From assembly GCA_021713295.1 (NCBI GenBank), contig JAKJJU010000019.1:1-52454 (forward strand): 52,454 nucleotides of DNA, in the 5' to 3' direction. Numbering within the stretch: the stretch's first letter is position 1; each line of letters opens with the position of its first letter. A model generated the notes under the pieces. It was not told the origin of the DNA and searched no databases. It was given only the letters and a program-made list of their open reading frames with translations. Positions 18,538-27,757 of this stretch are shown one piece after another. Position numbers and translations under genes: made by a program. The stretch comes from Thiotrichales bacterium 19S3-11 (GTDB lineage: Bacteria; Pseudomonadota; Gammaproteobacteria; Francisellales; Francisellaceae).

Positions 18538-19797
18538 TTATAAACAACAACCCAAAAGCTTGCCAATAGCGAGAATTTTTCCTTCATATTCTATGATAGG
18601 AGTACGTGCTCTAATCCACTGTGGGATTTGCTTTTCTTGGAAAATAACTTTTAATTTATTAGATTTATCTCGACCAAAAGGGCGGCAAGCATCGTTCGGT
18701 TTACGAGCTCTAATGATAACTTTTTGCCAATTTAACCTATTGGTATTAATGCCAAGTGCCTGAAGATCGGCCTTAGTTATAGAAAAATTATATTCCATAA
18801 TTTCGATTGGTTCGCCAGTCCATGGCAGATGAAAGTTGCTCGGAATTTCAGGCGTATTTTTATATAATTGAAGTAACTCATTGTAATATATTATTATATA
18901 TTTTGAAAATATGAATTGCCAGTTATTTTTAGCATGCTTAACTGAATTAATAAATTGATTCATTTGTTTGCGATTTGGTGGCGTAATACAGCTTTTTTTA
19001 ATCCAAAGTCGAATAAGATACAGTTGTTTTATCTTATCTAATTTTAATAATGATGAAAGATTAATATGCTGATTATCTTTTAGAATCAATGATAAATCAT
19101 TCTCTAAGTACTGCTCTAATAAATTTGCGGTTTCCTGGCAATAGTTAACCGATTGGCTGATATTACTTAGTGCATTGAAACGCTGACTTAGCCGGCTTAC
19201 AATTTCATGGCGCATAAAATTGCGATCAAAACGAGTATTTTGATTACTGGGGTCATCAATATAGCTTAATTGATGCAAGTGAGCATATGCATGTATCGAG
19301 CTTCTTGGGATATCAAGCAGTGGACGTAATAGCATATAGGTGCTTGTTTTACGGATAATGGGCATTGCCGATAAGCCAGCTATGCCACTGCCACGCATTA
19401 GATTTAGCAAAAAAGTTTCAACTTGGTCATTTTGATGATGTGCTAAATAAAGGTGAGGGTTTGTTTCATTTTGTAATAGCCGCTGAAAACGATCATAACG
19501 TTTTTGACGAGCCCACGCTTCAATGCTTTCTCCTTTTTCTGGGGAGTCCGTTAACGTAATGTTAATACATTCAATATCTAACTGATGAGAGAACGTTTCA
19601 CAAAATACGGCCCAGTCTTCAGCTGCCGCTTGTAACTTGTGATTGATATGAATTGCTTTTAGTGTAAATTTTAGACTTGTTTTTAATTGATTTAGAGCAT
19701 GTAATAATACAACCGAATCAATCCCACCGCTAAATCCAACATAAATAACATCAGTTGGGTACTTCTTTAGAAATTCTTTTAGTTGAGTTTCAATCAT
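18538..19797 (-). CDS. tilS: tRNA(Ile)-lysidine synthase
   Basis: A 419-residue N-type ATP pyrophosphatase that modifies C34 of the AUA-reading tRNA-Ile to lysidine, changing both codon and amino-acid identity. The PP-loop SGGIDS is at residues 23-28; LAHHQNDQVETFLLNLMRG and YIDDPSNQNTRFDRNFMRH are further TilS signatures. The C-terminal domain has RKPNDACRPFGRDKSNKLK and ends ILAIGKLLGCCL. Its ATG directly abuts the serA stop (TGA-ATG), so it is cotranscribed and probably coupled with serA. The double Cys near the end is not a CaaX box. Confidence 0.97.
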   Translation of the reverse strand: MIETQLKEFLKKYPTDVIYVGFSGGIDSVVLLHALNQLKTSLKFTLKAIHINHKLQAAAEDWAVFCETFSHQLDIECINITLTDSPEKGESIEAWARQKRYDRFQRLLQNETNPHLYLAHHQNDQVETFLLNLMRGSGIAGLSAMPIIRKTSTYMLLRPLLDIPRSSIHAYAHLHQLSYIDDPSNQNTRFDRNFMRHEIVSRLSQRFNALSNISQSVNYCQETANLLEQYLENDLSLILKDNQHINLSSLLKLDKIKQLYLIRLWIKKSCITPPNRKQMNQFINSVKHAKNNWQFIFSKYIIIYYNELLQLYKNTPEIPSNFHLPWTGEPIEIMEYNFSITKADLQALGINTNRLNWQKVIIRARKPNDACRPFGRDKSNKLKVIFQEKQIPQWIRARTPIIEYEGKILAIGKLLGCCL

Positions 19798-21030
19798 TCA
19801 ATATAAAATCCTTGAGCGAATTGTTCCATCAATCGTTTTAAGCTTAGCAAGTAAGCTTAAGGCTGTATGTTTATCTGTTTCAATATCCATTACAACATAA
19901 CCAATAGTTGCAGTTGTTTGTAGATATTGCCCAAGAATATTGATATTAGACTCTGAGCAAACACGGTTAATTTGGCGCATCATTCCAGGTTGGTTAACAT
20001 GAATATGTAGCAATCGACAAGCAGTAGCATGCATCGGTAATGATGCTTGCGGAAAGTTAACAGCTGATAAAGTTGAGCCATTATCTGAATAGTGAATTAG
20101 TTTTTGGGCAACTTCAATACCAATGTTTTCTTGAGCTTCTTCAGTACTACCGCCTATGTGTGGTGTTAGAATAACTCGGTCAAACTCAATTAGAGGGGAG
20201 TTAAATGATTGTTGGTTAGATTGAGGTTCTTCTGGAAACACATCGATTGCAGCACCTAAAAACCGGCCTTGTTTTAAGCTTTGATAGAGTGCGTCTATTT
20301 CAATAACATTACCACGAGAAGCATTGATCAATACAGCCGTATCTTTCATCAAGGCTAATTGGTTTTGATTGATCATATTCTGGGTTAGTTCAGTTTCTGG
20401 CACATGTAACGATACGATATCTGAGTGTTTAAGTAATTCATCAAGTGAATTAACAGCGCTTGCATTACCTAAAGGTAGGCGATTAACAATATCATAAAAG
20501 ATAACTTTTAAACCCAAGGATTCAGCAAGTACACTAACCTGAGAACCAATATGACCATAGCCAATAATACCCAATGTTTTTCCACGAACTTCGAAACTAT
20601 TTGATGCAGATTTATTCCAAATACCTCGATGGAGGTCAGCATTTTTTTTAGGGATGTTGCGCATTAATAGAATCATTTGTCCAATGACAAGTTCAGCAAC
20701 ACTGCGTGTATTAGAAAAGGGGGCATTAAAAACAGCAGTACCATTATGTTCTGCGCTAGTAAGGTTTACTTGATTAGTTCCAATGCAAAAGCAACCCACA
20801 GCAATTAACTTAGGAGCGTTGTTAAAAATGAACTCATTTAGATGAGTACGCGAACGTATACCTAAAATACGAGTATCTTTTAATTTTTCAATTAATTGAG
20901 TTCCATTGAGTGAACCATTAAGTTGTTCAATATTGTGATATCCTGCTTGATGAAAAGCATCAACGGCACATTGGCTAATATTCTCAAGTAATAAAATTTT
21001 AATTTTATCTTTTTCTAATGAGTAGGTCAT
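19798..21030 (-). CDS. serA: D-3-phosphoglycerate dehydrogenase
   Basis: A 410-residue NAD-dependent dehydrogenase that oxidises 3-phosphoglycerate, the first step of serine synthesis. It is the short E. coli-type form with a C-terminal ACT domain for serine feedback (about residues 335-410). The Rossmann motif GYGHIGSQVS is near residue 157, INASRGNVIEIDAL supplies the catalytic Arg region, and LTPHIGGSTEEAQ the catalytic His. tilS follows immediately; serB and serC are not nearby. Confidence 0.96.
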   Translation of the reverse strand: MTYSLEKDKIKILLLENISQCAVDAFHQAGYHNIEQLNGSLNGTQLIEKLKDTRILGIRSRTHLNEFIFNNAPKLIAVGCFCIGTNQVNLTSAEHNGTAVFNAPFSNTRSVAELVIGQMILLMRNIPKKNADLHRGIWNKSASNSFEVRGKTLGIIGYGHIGSQVSVLAESLGLKVIFYDIVNRLPLGNASAVNSLDELLKHSDIVSLHVPETELTQNMINQNQLALMKDTAVLINASRGNVIEIDALYQSLKQGRFLGAAIDVFPEEPQSNQQSFNSPLIEFDRVILTPHIGGSTEEAQENIGIEVAQKLIHYSDNGSTLSAVNFPQASLPMHATACRLLHIHVNQPGMMRQINRVCSESNINILGQYLQTTATIGYVVMDIETDKHTALSLLAKLKTIDGTIRSRILY

Positions 21031-21062
21031 AAGGTTAAAACTTCCAAGATTTTACATGTGTT

Positions 21063-21896
21063 TTATACAGCTACAAGCCCTTTAATTGCTGGGTGATGTT
21101 GATATTGCCTAATTTCAAAATCCTCATACTCATAATCTTCAATACGTTGTGGCTTACGTTTAATAATTAATTTTGGTAGGGTATAAGGTTCTCGAGAAAG
21201 TTGTTCTTGAATTTGCTCTTGGTGGTTATGATAAATATGACAATCACCACCAGAAAAAATAAACTCACCAACATCTAAATTACATTGTTGAGCAATAATA
21301 TGCGTTAGTAGGGCATAAGAAGCAATATTAAATGGTACGCCTAAGAATGCGTCGGCAGAGCGCTGTGTTAGCATACAAGATAATTTACCATCGGCAACAT
21401 AAAACTGAAATAAAGTATGACAGGGTGGTAGTGCGGCTTTGCCTTGCTTGACATTTTCTTGAGGTGAAAGTGATTCATCGGGTAAAACAGCGGGGTTCCA
21501 TGCATTAACAATCAAACGGCGTGAATCTGGTTTTGTTTTAATCAAGTGAATGACTTCTTGAATTTGATCAATCGTTTCGCCTGATGGGGTGCACCAAGAT
21601 CGCCATTGTTGACCATAAACAGGGCCTAAATCACCATTTTCAAGAGCCCATTCATTCCAGATACGAACACCATTATCTTGAAGATATTTAACATTTGTTT
21701 CACCTTTCAAAAACCATAGTAGCTCATAAATGACACTTTTTAAGTGGATTTTTTTTGTTGTTACTAAGGGAAAACCTTCATTTAAATCAAAACGCATTTG
21801 ATAGCCAAAAATACTTGTTGTACCGGTTCCAGTACGGTCAGATTTTTTAGTACCCTCAGTTTGGATAGAATTTAAGAATTGAAGATATTGTTTCAT
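21063..21896 (-). CDS. thyA: Thymidylate synthase
   Basis: A 277-residue enzyme that methylates dUMP to dTMP with methylene-tetrahydrofolate. [19 protein letters not shown] at the N-terminus, [11 protein letters not shown], the active-site [13 protein letters not shown] with the nucleophilic Cys, [18 protein letters not shown] and GDCHIYHNH are all present. A loop around residues 95-105 ([10 protein letters not shown]) adds a little length over the E. coli enzyme (264). The Shine-Dalgarno GGAGG lies within the last codons of lgt, so the pair is translationally coupled, as in many gammaproteobacteria. Confidence 0.98.
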   Translation of the reverse strand: MKQYLQFLNSIQTEGTKKSDRTGTGTTSIFGYQMRFDLNEGFPLVTTKKIHLKSVIYELLWFLKGETNVKYLQDNGVRIWNEWALENGDLGPVYGQQWRSWCTPSGETIDQIQEVIHLIKTKPDSRRLIVNAWNPAVLPDESLSPQENVKQGKAALPPCHTLFQFYVADGKLSCMLTQRSADAFLGVPFNIASYALLTHIIAQQCNLDVGEFIFSGGDCHIYHNHQEQIQEQLSREPYTLPKLIIKRKPQRIEDYEYEDFEIRQYQHHPAIKGLVAV

Positions 21897-21899
21897 AAT

Positions 21900-22730
21900 T
21901 CAGCCTCCTTGATATTCTAAATACGTTTTAGCATTTGGTGAGTATATTTTTTGATGATTTGTCATACGCCAAAAAATAACCAAAATACCAAAAACAATCA
22001 TTGGAATTGACAATACTTGTCCCATTGTCATCCAATCAAATAAAACATAACCCATTTGCGGGTCTGGTTGACGGAAAAATTCAGCGATAAATCTGAATAA
22101 TCCATAAAATAATGCAAAGTTAGCAGAGATAATAAGTCTCTGTCTTGGTTTCATTGAGATAATCCATAACACAACAAATAGGACGATCCCCTCTAAAAAT
22201 GCTTCAATTAACTGTGAAGGATAGCGAGGCAGAGGACCACCTGTAGGAAAAATCATTGCAAATGGTGAATCGGTAACTCTACCCCAAAGTTCACCATTAA
22301 TAAAATTACCTATGCGTCCAAATAATAAACCAAGTGGAACCATTGGCGCAAAAAAATCAATTAAATCAAACGCATTTATTTTAAGTTTATAGCTATAAAG
22401 AGCAAGCGCAAGTACAACACCTAATAGTCCACCGTGAAAAGACATGCCACCATCCCAAACTCGAATAATAATCCATGGAGATTGCACAAAATTACTAAAA
22501 TCATAAAAAAGCATATAGCCTAAACGCCCACCAACAATAACACCAAGAGCACCATAGAAAATAGCGTCAGCTACTTGATCAACATTAATTGGAGAAAATG
22601 GTTTTTTGGCTCGATGACGTCCTAATAGCCAAGCAGAAACAAAACCTAATAAGTACATAATACCATACCAATGTACTTTAAGTGGGCCTAAAGAGAAAGC
22701 AATTGGGTCAAGTTTAGGGTAATTTAGCAT
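21900..22730 (-). CDS. lgt: Prolipoprotein diacylglyceryl transferase
   Basis: A 276-residue inner-membrane enzyme with seven helices that transfers diacylglycerol from phosphatidylglycerol to the lipobox Cys of prolipoproteins. The Lgt signature [14 protein letters not shown] (around residues 136-149) is intact, as are [11 protein letters not shown] near the N-terminus and [19 protein letters not shown] lies before ATG 22730. It serves lipoproteins such as CyoA and the propeller lipoprotein encoded in this window, and precedes thyA by three bases. Confidence 0.98.
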   Translation of the reverse strand: MLNYPKLDPIAFSLGPLKVHWYGIMYLLGFVSAWLLGRHRAKKPFSPINVDQVADAIFYGALGVIVGGRLGYMLFYDFSNFVQSPWIIIRVWDGGMSFHGGLLGVVLALALYSYKLKINAFDLIDFFAPMVPLGLLFGRIGNFINGELWGRVTDSPFAMIFPTGGPLPRYPSQLIEAFLEGIVLFVVLWIISMKPRQRLIISANFALFYGLFRFIAEFFRQPDPQMGYVLFDWMTMGQVLSIPMIVFGILVIFWRMTNHQKIYSPNAKTYLEYQGG

Positions 22731-22856
22731 TAAATCCTTTATCCTGTATCGATATAATTTTTATTGTATGGCAATTATAGCGAATAATACATCAACAACG
22801 CTATCATTGTTTGAAAAGAATATTAGAAAATTAGTTAGCTATTAGCATAAGTGAGT

Positions 22857-22865
22857 TGCTATAAT
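22857..22865 (+). promoter_or_regulatory. Extended -10 promoter for lolC-lolD
   Basis: TGCTATAAT is a perfect -10 hexamer with the TG extension, about 40 bases before the lolC start. No good -35 is visible, which is common for extended -10 promoters. It lies between divergent lgt and lolC. Confidence 0.5.
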
Positions 22866-22904
22866 CATTTAAGCAAAAAATAACGTTCAAAGGAACAGAA
22901 GAGG

Positions 22905-24152
22905 TTGATTAAGCGTTTTTTATCCTTTTACATAGGACTTCGTTATATTCGAGCTAAGAAAAGAAATCACTTTATCTCATTTATATCGGGTGTTTCATTT
23001 TTTGGAATTGCATTAGGTGTAGCTGTATTAATTACAGTTCTATCTGTAATGAATGGGTTTGACCAAGAAATTCGTCAGCGAATGCTAATTATGGTGCCTC
23101 AAGCAACAGTTACCGGTTGGAACGGTCAATTAGACGATTGGCAGCAAGTATATCAACATTTAAAAGATAAAGATCAAATTACGGGAATGGCACCATATAT
23201 TCAAGGTCAAGCCATGCTATCAAGGGAAGGCTTCTCAGGTTTTGGTATTATTGTGGGTGTTGATCCAAAATTGGAGCCACACGTATCACCAGTTGGCCAG
23301 AAAATGACTCAAGGTAAGTTATCAAACCTAAAAGCAGGTAAATATGGAATTATTCTAGGCAAAGATTTAGCTAATTCATTAGGTGCAACTATAGACAGCA
23401 AAGTTACAGTGATTGTACCGCAAGCTACGTTTTCACCCGCTGGTTTTTTACCAAGGTTGAAACAATTTACAGTTGTTGGTATTTTTAGTGTAGGTTACCA
23501 GTTTGATAGTGCTTATGCATTAATGGATATTCATGATGCAGCGAAATTATTACAAATGGGGAATAATGTTTCAGGATTGCAACTTAAGTTTCCTTCGCCA
23601 TTTGATGCACCTTATCAGGCTAAAGTGCTGAATAATGAATTAATGCCTGCCTATCAGATTACTGATTGGACGCAGCAAAATAGCAACTTTTTTAAGGCAC
23701 TACAGATGGAAAAAACAATGATGTTTTTTATTTTAGTGCTAATAATTACGGTTGCAGCATTTAATATGTTGGCATCACTTGTTATGGTTGTAACAGATAA
23801 ACAGTCTGATATCGCTATTTTAAGAACGATTGGCGCATCATCAAGACAAATTATGTCAATTTTTATCGTTCAAGGAACATTAATTGGTATTATAGGAATT
23901 ATCATTGGCATTGTTTTGGGCATAATATTAGCTATTAATACAACTGAGATTGTAAATTGGATACAACAAGTATTTCATGTGCAATTTTTATCGGCTAATG
24001 TCTATTATATTGACTTTTTACCATCAAAACTAGAATGGTGGGATATTATCCACGTAAGTATAGTTGCTTTTATTTTGAGTGTTCTAGCAACATTATATCC
24101 TGCTTGGCGAGCTTCTAGAATACAACCTGCTGAGGCACTGAGATATGAGTAA
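22905..24152 (+). CDS. lolC: Lipoprotein-releasing system permease LolC/LolE
   Basis: A 415-residue inner-membrane component of the Lol ABC exporter, which releases outer-membrane lipoproteins to LolA. The N-terminus FYIGLRYIRAKKRNHFISFIS with its first helix, a large periplasmic domain (about residues 50-270), and three C-terminal helices with TDKQSDIAILRTIGASSRQIM are typical. The C-terminus ends with the conserved PAWRASRIQPAEALRYE. The start is TTG 22905: the next Met lies beyond the first helix, and AAAGGA is suitably placed. A single permease gene is present, so LolC and LolE roles are probably combined. It overlaps lolD by eight bases. Confidence 0.95.
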   Translation: MIKRFLSFYIGLRYIRAKKRNHFISFISGVSFFGIALGVAVLITVLSVMNGFDQEIRQRMLIMVPQATVTGWNGQLDDWQQVYQHLKDKDQITGMAPYIQGQAMLSREGFSGFGIIVGVDPKLEPHVSPVGQKMTQGKLSNLKAGKYGIILGKDLANSLGATIDSKVTVIVPQATFSPAGFLPRLKQFTVVGIFSVGYQFDSAYALMDIHDAAKLLQMGNNVSGLQLKFPSPFDAPYQAKVLNNELMPAYQITDWTQQNSNFFKALQMEKTMMFFILVLIITVAAFNMLASLVMVVTDKQSDIAILRTIGASSRQIMSIFIVQGTLIGIIGIIIGIVLGIILAINTTEIVNWIQQVFHVQFLSANVYYIDFLPSKLEWWDIIHVSIVAFILSVLATLYPAWRASRIQPAEALRYE

Positions 24153-24825
24153 CGGTATTATTTTATCTTGTGAAAATTTAAAAAAATCATATAAAGAAGG
24201 TAAGTTAAATACTTCAGTATTACATGGAGTTAATTTTGAAATATTAAAAGGTCAGTTAGTTTCAATTGTTGGCACTTCAGGCTCTGGAAAAAGTACATTT
24301 TTGCATTTATTAGGTGGACTAGATCAACCAACAGAAGGCAATGTATTTTTAAATGCAAAACCATTTGCAAAATGTTCAGCAAATAAACGAGCTCGATTAC
24401 GTAATCAGCATCTAGGTTTTGTTTATCAGTTTCATCATTTATTGCCTGAATTTAGTGCACTTGAAAATGTAGCAATGCCTCTGCTTGTTCGAAAGTCAAA
24501 AATTAGTGATTCATTAGCAAAAGCAAAAATATTATTAAATGAGGTTGGGTTATCTCATCGAATTGAGCATAAACCTTCTGAGTTGTCAGGAGGTGAACGC
24601 CAAAGAGTTGCTATTGCTAGAGCGTTAGTTAATGATCCGCAATGCGTTTTAGCTGATGAACCTACAGGTAATCTAGATGAGGAAAATGCACAGCATATTG
24701 AAGAAATGATATATAACTTGGCGAAGCAAAAGCACACAGCATTTTTAATTGTAACACATGATAATACCTTGGCACATCGAATGGATAAATGCTATCGATT
24801 AACAAGAGGATATCTGGAAGTTTGA
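24145..24825 (+). CDS. lolD: Lipoprotein-releasing system ATP-binding protein LolD
   Basis: A 226-residue ABC ATPase that powers lipoprotein release with the upstream permease. Walker A GTSGSGKST is at residues 43-51, the Q-loop in YQFHHLLPEF, the signature LSGGERQRVAIARAL near residue 147, Walker B CVLADEPTGNLD and the His switch IVTHD. QFHHLLPEFSALENV is characteristic of LolD. The gene overlaps lolC by eight bases, and its stop is two bases from that of the convergent hypothetical gene. Confidence 0.97.
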   Translation: MSNGIILSCENLKKSYKEGKLNTSVLHGVNFEILKGQLVSIVGTSGSGKSTFLHLLGGLDQPTEGNVFLNAKPFAKCSANKRARLRNQHLGFVYQFHHLLPEFSALENVAMPLLVRKSKISDSLAKAKILLNEVGLSHRIEHKPSELSGGERQRVAIARALVNDPQCVLADEPTGNLDEENAQHIEEMIYNLAKQKHTAFLIVTHDNTLAHRMDKCYRLTRGYLEV

Positions 24826-24827
24826 TT

Positions 24828-25448
24828 TTAAACTAGGTTATATAAGTTAAAGCTTGTTGCAATCTGATTTATTCTTGTTTTAAGTTGTGTATTATTTTTA
24901 TGGTGTAGAAAATGGATTGTATAATCATCATTATTAGTAATAATACATTCATATTTTGGGAGCAGGATCTTAATCCACTTAAATGGTGGGGGTTGTATTT
25001 GCTTTTCAATAAAGCTAAAACTTCGAGTGATAAATGGTACCTGAGGGTTGTATGATTCTGAATAATCATCATATTCTAAATAATTTGCTTTGCTATTTTC
25101 AGATGTAAATTCTTTTATTGAGAATGATGATTTATTCATACTATTCTTTCGATGATGGTATTTGAATGTATATATTTCTAATTGATTAGTAAACTGAGAT
25201 AAAAATTTACTTAAGATTATACAACGGTTAATACAGTCATGAAGTAATTCATTTGTTGAAAGTTTATGACTCCAATAAGGCAGTAAAATTTCTGCTTCTT
25301 CTAATGTAAGCCAGTGATCAAAATATGATATTCTTGTTAGAGTATAATCTTTATGATGATCATTATATGCTTGAAATAGATCTTTAAATTTATTATTTAT
25401 AACGTTATTTAAGTTTTTTGTTGTATTTTTGGTTGTTTTATCCAGCAT
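24828..25448 (-). CDS. Hypothetical protein, no recognised family
   Basis: A 206-residue soluble protein rich in Asn, Lys, His and Tyr, with no signal peptide, membrane span or motif that I recognise. The N-terminal third looks helical; a Ser/Tyr/Asp-rich acidic patch (YLEYDDYSESYNPQ) sits around residues 122-135. GTGAGAA is a modest Shine-Dalgarno before ATG 25448. Low-complexity, very AT-rich codon use and isolation make an accessory or host-related gene plausible, but nothing shows its role. It ends convergent with lolD, followed upstream by a 289-base relic-like gap. Confidence 0.6.
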   Translation of the reverse strand: MLDKTTKNTTKNLNNVINNKFKDLFQAYNDHHKDYTLTRISYFDHWLTLEEAEILLPYWSHKLSTNELLHDCINRCIILSKFLSQFTNQLEIYTFKYHHRKNSMNKSSFSIKEFTSENSKANYLEYDDYSESYNPQVPFITRSFSFIEKQIQPPPFKWIKILLPKYECIITNNDDYTIHFLHHKNNTQLKTRINQIATSFNLYNLV

Positions 25449-25568
25449 AATATTCTCACATTTATTTATTCCTATTTTAAATGTTTATTATAAAGCTAAT
25501 ACCGTGAGAATACGGTGCGTAATCTTATCTTATAAGCTTAATAAATTATTTGTAAATAAAATAAGCTT

Positions 25569-25588
25569 GCATTACTACGTAGTAATGC
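25569..25588. repeat. Perfect 20-bp palindrome
   Basis: GCATTACTACGTAGTAATGC reads identically on both strands. A smaller hairpin (ACCGT 25501-25505 with ACGGT 25512-25516) lies 60 bases to the left. Both occur in a 289-base gap (25449-25737) with no intact gene apart from the short frame at 25638. It could be a regulator site, a relic terminal repeat or a recombination site. Confidence 0.6.
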
Positions 25589-25637
25589 GATATAAATTAA
25601 TATGCAGTATGCTTGATTTTGATCGTCTTAACATCGT

Positions 25638-25736
25638 ATGGAATTTGTTCAACCAGAAGGGCTACAGTTATGCTTTTTTCAGCAGTTAGAAAGGTTGGAT
25701 CAAATTGGTGAACAATTAGGTTACACGCATAAATAA
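25638..25736 (+). pseudogene. Possible gene remnant, 32 codons
   Basis: A short frame with protein-like content: it begins MEFVQPEG and ends ERLDQIGEQLGYTHK, and its stop lies one base from that of plsC. It is unlike the AT-rich nonsense around it, with regular helix-forming residues. An overlapping open frame on the same strand (25429-25689) is less protein-like. I do not recognise the parent gene. It may be the tail of a degraded gene whose front was lost near the palindrome, or a genuine microprotein. Confidence 0.3.
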
Positions 25737-25737
25737 T

Positions 25738-26472
25738 TTAATTTTCAATTTTCTTCATGTTATTAGTCATCCATTGATAGCATTGATCAGATAGCTCTTC
25801 TAAAGATAAACCTTTTGAATCGATTGGTTCGCCAATAATAAGATCAATGGCGCCAGGCTTGATAATTCCACCTCTAGCGGGCCAAAAAGTACCTGAATTA
25901 TGTGCAATAGGAACAACAATACTTTTAGTCATTTTGGCTAATGATAAAGCACTTTTATGAAATTTAGGATGTATACCTGGTAACACTCGAGTGCCCTCTG
26001 GAAATACGGTAATTGATACGCCTTTAGCTAATCTATCCTTACCTTGAGAGATAACCTGTTTTAAAGCCTGCATATTTTGAGATCTATCTATGGCAATACT
26101 GCCAACAGAGCGTAGCCCCCAGCCAAACCAAGGAATTGCTAATAACTCTTTTTTAAGTACAAAGCAGGACTTGGGCCCAAGACTTGGTAATACCAATGTT
26201 TCCCATGGGGATTGATGCTTTGAAAGAAAAATACAGGCTTGAGAAGGAATCCTTTCTTTACCAATGATACGAACTCTCAGCCATAAGATCATAAACATGC
26301 CTAATCTGACTAGCCTAGACCATAAACGACCAACAAATATTCTGATAGGTAATGGTACCTTTAATACCCAAAATATTAAGTTTAATGTACTAAAAAAAAT
26401 GGTTAAGACAGCAACATAAAATAAAAAAAGCCATTGCCTAAGACGTAATACTAAGTTAATCAAAAATTTCAT
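25738..26472 (-). CDS. plsC: 1-acyl-sn-glycerol-3-phosphate acyltransferase
   Basis: A 244-residue membrane-bound acyltransferase that makes phosphatidic acid from lysophosphatidic acid. An N-terminal hydrophobic segment (about residues 10-40) precedes the catalytic SKHQSPWETL motif, an HX4E version of the usual HX4D, common in this subfamily. VFPEGTRVLPG carries the second conserved block and VPIAHNSGTFW follows. Its ATG directly follows the gmhB stop, with the Shine-Dalgarno inside the last gmhB codons, an order known from many gammaproteobacteria. Confidence 0.93.
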   Translation of the reverse strand: MKFLINLVLRLRQWLFLFYVAVLTIFFSTLNLIFWVLKVPLPIRIFVGRLWSRLVRLGMFMILWLRVRIIGKERIPSQACIFLSKHQSPWETLVLPSLGPKSCFVLKKELLAIPWFGWGLRSVGSIAIDRSQNMQALKQVISQGKDRLAKGVSITVFPEGTRVLPGIHPKFHKSALSLAKMTKSIVVPIAHNSGTFWPARGGIIKPGAIDLIIGEPIDSKGLSLEELSDQCYQWMTNNMKKIEN

Positions 26473-27054
26473 TTATACCTCGGGGTGTAATGTTTGTACA
26501 AAGTCGTATAGATTATCGTAAATATTGATATTACCTTCAAGATCTGGATGAGTTTTCAATGTTTTTTTACCTTTGCCAGATTTGACTAAGATAGGAGTTA
26601 TATTTGCAGTAATTGCAGCTTGAATATCCTTATAAGAATCGCCTATAAAAAAAACTTTCTGGTTAAGCGGGATTTGAAGTTTATTGGAAATTTCTTCTAA
26701 TAATCCAATATTAGGTTTTCTACAGTGGCATTGATCATTCGGGCCATGGGGGCAGTAAGCAATATAGTTAATCATTCCATTTAAGGCTTTAACTTTATTA
26801 AGCATTTTGCTATGCATTTCATATAAGGTAATTAAATCAAAATAACCCCTTGCAAGTCCTGACTGATTGGTTGCAATAGCAATGGGGATATGTAGTTTGG
26901 TTAATTCAGCAATGGCTTGAATACTTCCCTGAATATCATGCCATTGATCTGCAGATTTAATATATTGATCTGAATCTTCATTAATGACGCCATCACGATC
27001 AAGTATAATTAGAGAAGGTAGCGCACTATTTTTAGATAGGTAACTCATATTCAT
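26473..27054 (-). CDS. gmhB: D-glycero-D-manno-heptose-1,7-bisphosphate 7-phosphatase
   Basis: A 193-residue HAD-superfamily phosphatase of the ADP-heptose pathway that feeds LPS inner-core synthesis. The HAD nucleophile motif LDRDGVINED is near residue 18, the second motif is IATNQSG, and the zinc-binding CPHGPNDQCHCRKP loop is complete with its cysteines and His. GDSYKDIQAA is the third HAD motif. ATG 27054 and 27048 are both possible starts. The other heptose genes are not in the window. It is cotranscribed with plsC. Confidence 0.96.
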   Translation of the reverse strand: MNMSYLSKNSALPSLIILDRDGVINEDSDQYIKSADQWHDIQGSIQAIAELTKLHIPIAIATNQSGLARGYFDLITLYEMHSKMLNKVKALNGMINYIAYCPHGPNDQCHCRKPNIGLLEEISNKLQIPLNQKVFFIGDSYKDIQAAITANITPILVKSGKGKKTLKTHPDLEGNINIYDNLYDFVQTLHPEV

Positions 27055-27099
27055 AAAATTATTGATAATTTATATTGATGTCAGTTTAAAGATTTCATT

Positions 27100-27135
27100 A
27101 AAAAAAATAAAGCAAAGATGCAGTTTATTGCACCT
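27100..27135 (-). terminator. Putative terminator after the phasin gene
   Basis: On the minus strand a 7-bp stem (27129-27135 with 27116-27122, one G-U pair) with a 6-nt loop is followed by a T-rich tract (complement of 27100-27107), about 30 bases past the phasin stop. The stem is short, so strength is uncertain. Confidence 0.5.
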
Positions 27136-27162
27136 AGGATAAAAGAAAATTAATCTAAAGAG

Positions 27163-27549
27163 CTATTTTGAAGTTGTTTTAGCAGCCTGATGTTTGAAGT
27201 TTTCAACACCTTTTTCAAACCATTTAGTGAACTCAGATGATGTTTGAATTGCGTTATCTACAGAAGCCTTAGTGTATGCAACAGCCTTATCATTGGCTTC
27301 TTGAGAGGCATCTCGATAAAAGTTAGTTAACTCTTCAAATTTTTTAATATTAGCAAGTTTCTGTGCTTTCTCAGTTGAAGCGGCTAATATTTCATTGGCA
27401 GCTTCAATTTGAAATTTTGTTGTACGTTCGATTGCTGATGTAGTGATTTTCTGAAGCTCAGATACTGGTTCATAGATCGTTTTCGCAAATTCAGCCCATT
27501 TATCTCCAAATATATTGAAGTTTTTGAAGTAATCAGTTGTCGTAGTCAT
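27163..27549 (-). CDS. Phasin-family protein
   Basis: A 128-residue, almost wholly helical protein rich in Ala, Lys and Glu. The N-terminal pattern NIFGDKWAEFAKTIYEPVSELQKI and the later ANEILAASTEKAQKLANIKKFEEL match phasins, small amphipathic proteins that coat polyhydroxyalkanoate granules. No PHA synthase gene is in the window. The gene has a strong promoter, an AAAGAGG Shine-Dalgarno and its own terminator, so it is monocistronic and probably highly expressed. In species without PHA such proteins may have other roles. Confidence 0.88.
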   Translation of the reverse strand: MTTTTDYFKNFNIFGDKWAEFAKTIYEPVSELQKITTSAIERTTKFQIEAANEILAASTEKAQKLANIKKFEELTNFYRDASQEANDKAVAYTKASVDNAIQTSSEFTKWFEKGVENFKHQAAKTTSK

Positions 27550-27610
27550 AAGGGTTACCTCTTTTTAATCCATTAATTTTGCACTGCACAAAAAATGTTG
27601 TGACATACGA

Positions 27611-27639
27611 AGTGTATGAAAAAAAAACAGGCATGTCAA
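27611..27639 (-). promoter_or_regulatory. Strong sigma-70 promoter of the phasin gene
   Basis: On the minus strand a perfect TTGACA (27634-27639) and TACACT (27611-27616) are separated by 17 bp. The spacer contains a T9 tract. CATACACTTCGTATG-like symmetry overlaps the -10. The start codon is about 60 bases downstream. Confidence 0.75.
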
Positions 27640-27757
27640 GTAGATTTTCTGCGATGCACAAGCTTGTTTTTTTAAAAAAAATAAAAATAGTTGCAAAGCA
27701 TTGCTAATTGTTTTTGAATATGTTTTTATCGAATAGTAAAAATTAAGATTACAATTA

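Noticed and set aside
18538-18549. TilS ends GCCL, which looks like a Cys-rich lipidation tail
   Set aside because: The residue at -4 is Gly and the cysteines are at -3 and -2, so it is not a CaaX box, and TilS is a tRNA-modifying housekeeping enzyme.
18375-18587. A 70-codon hydrophobic frame on the minus strand overlapping the end of tilS
   Set aside because: It begins inside tilS in another frame, has no Shine-Dalgarno, and its hydrophobicity is expected of AT-rich non-coding sequence.
27660-27690. AT-rich symmetry (AAGCTT with T7/A8 tracts) upstream of trpD
   Set aside because: Without a stable GC stem it is unlikely to be a terminator, and A/T tracts are common in this genome.
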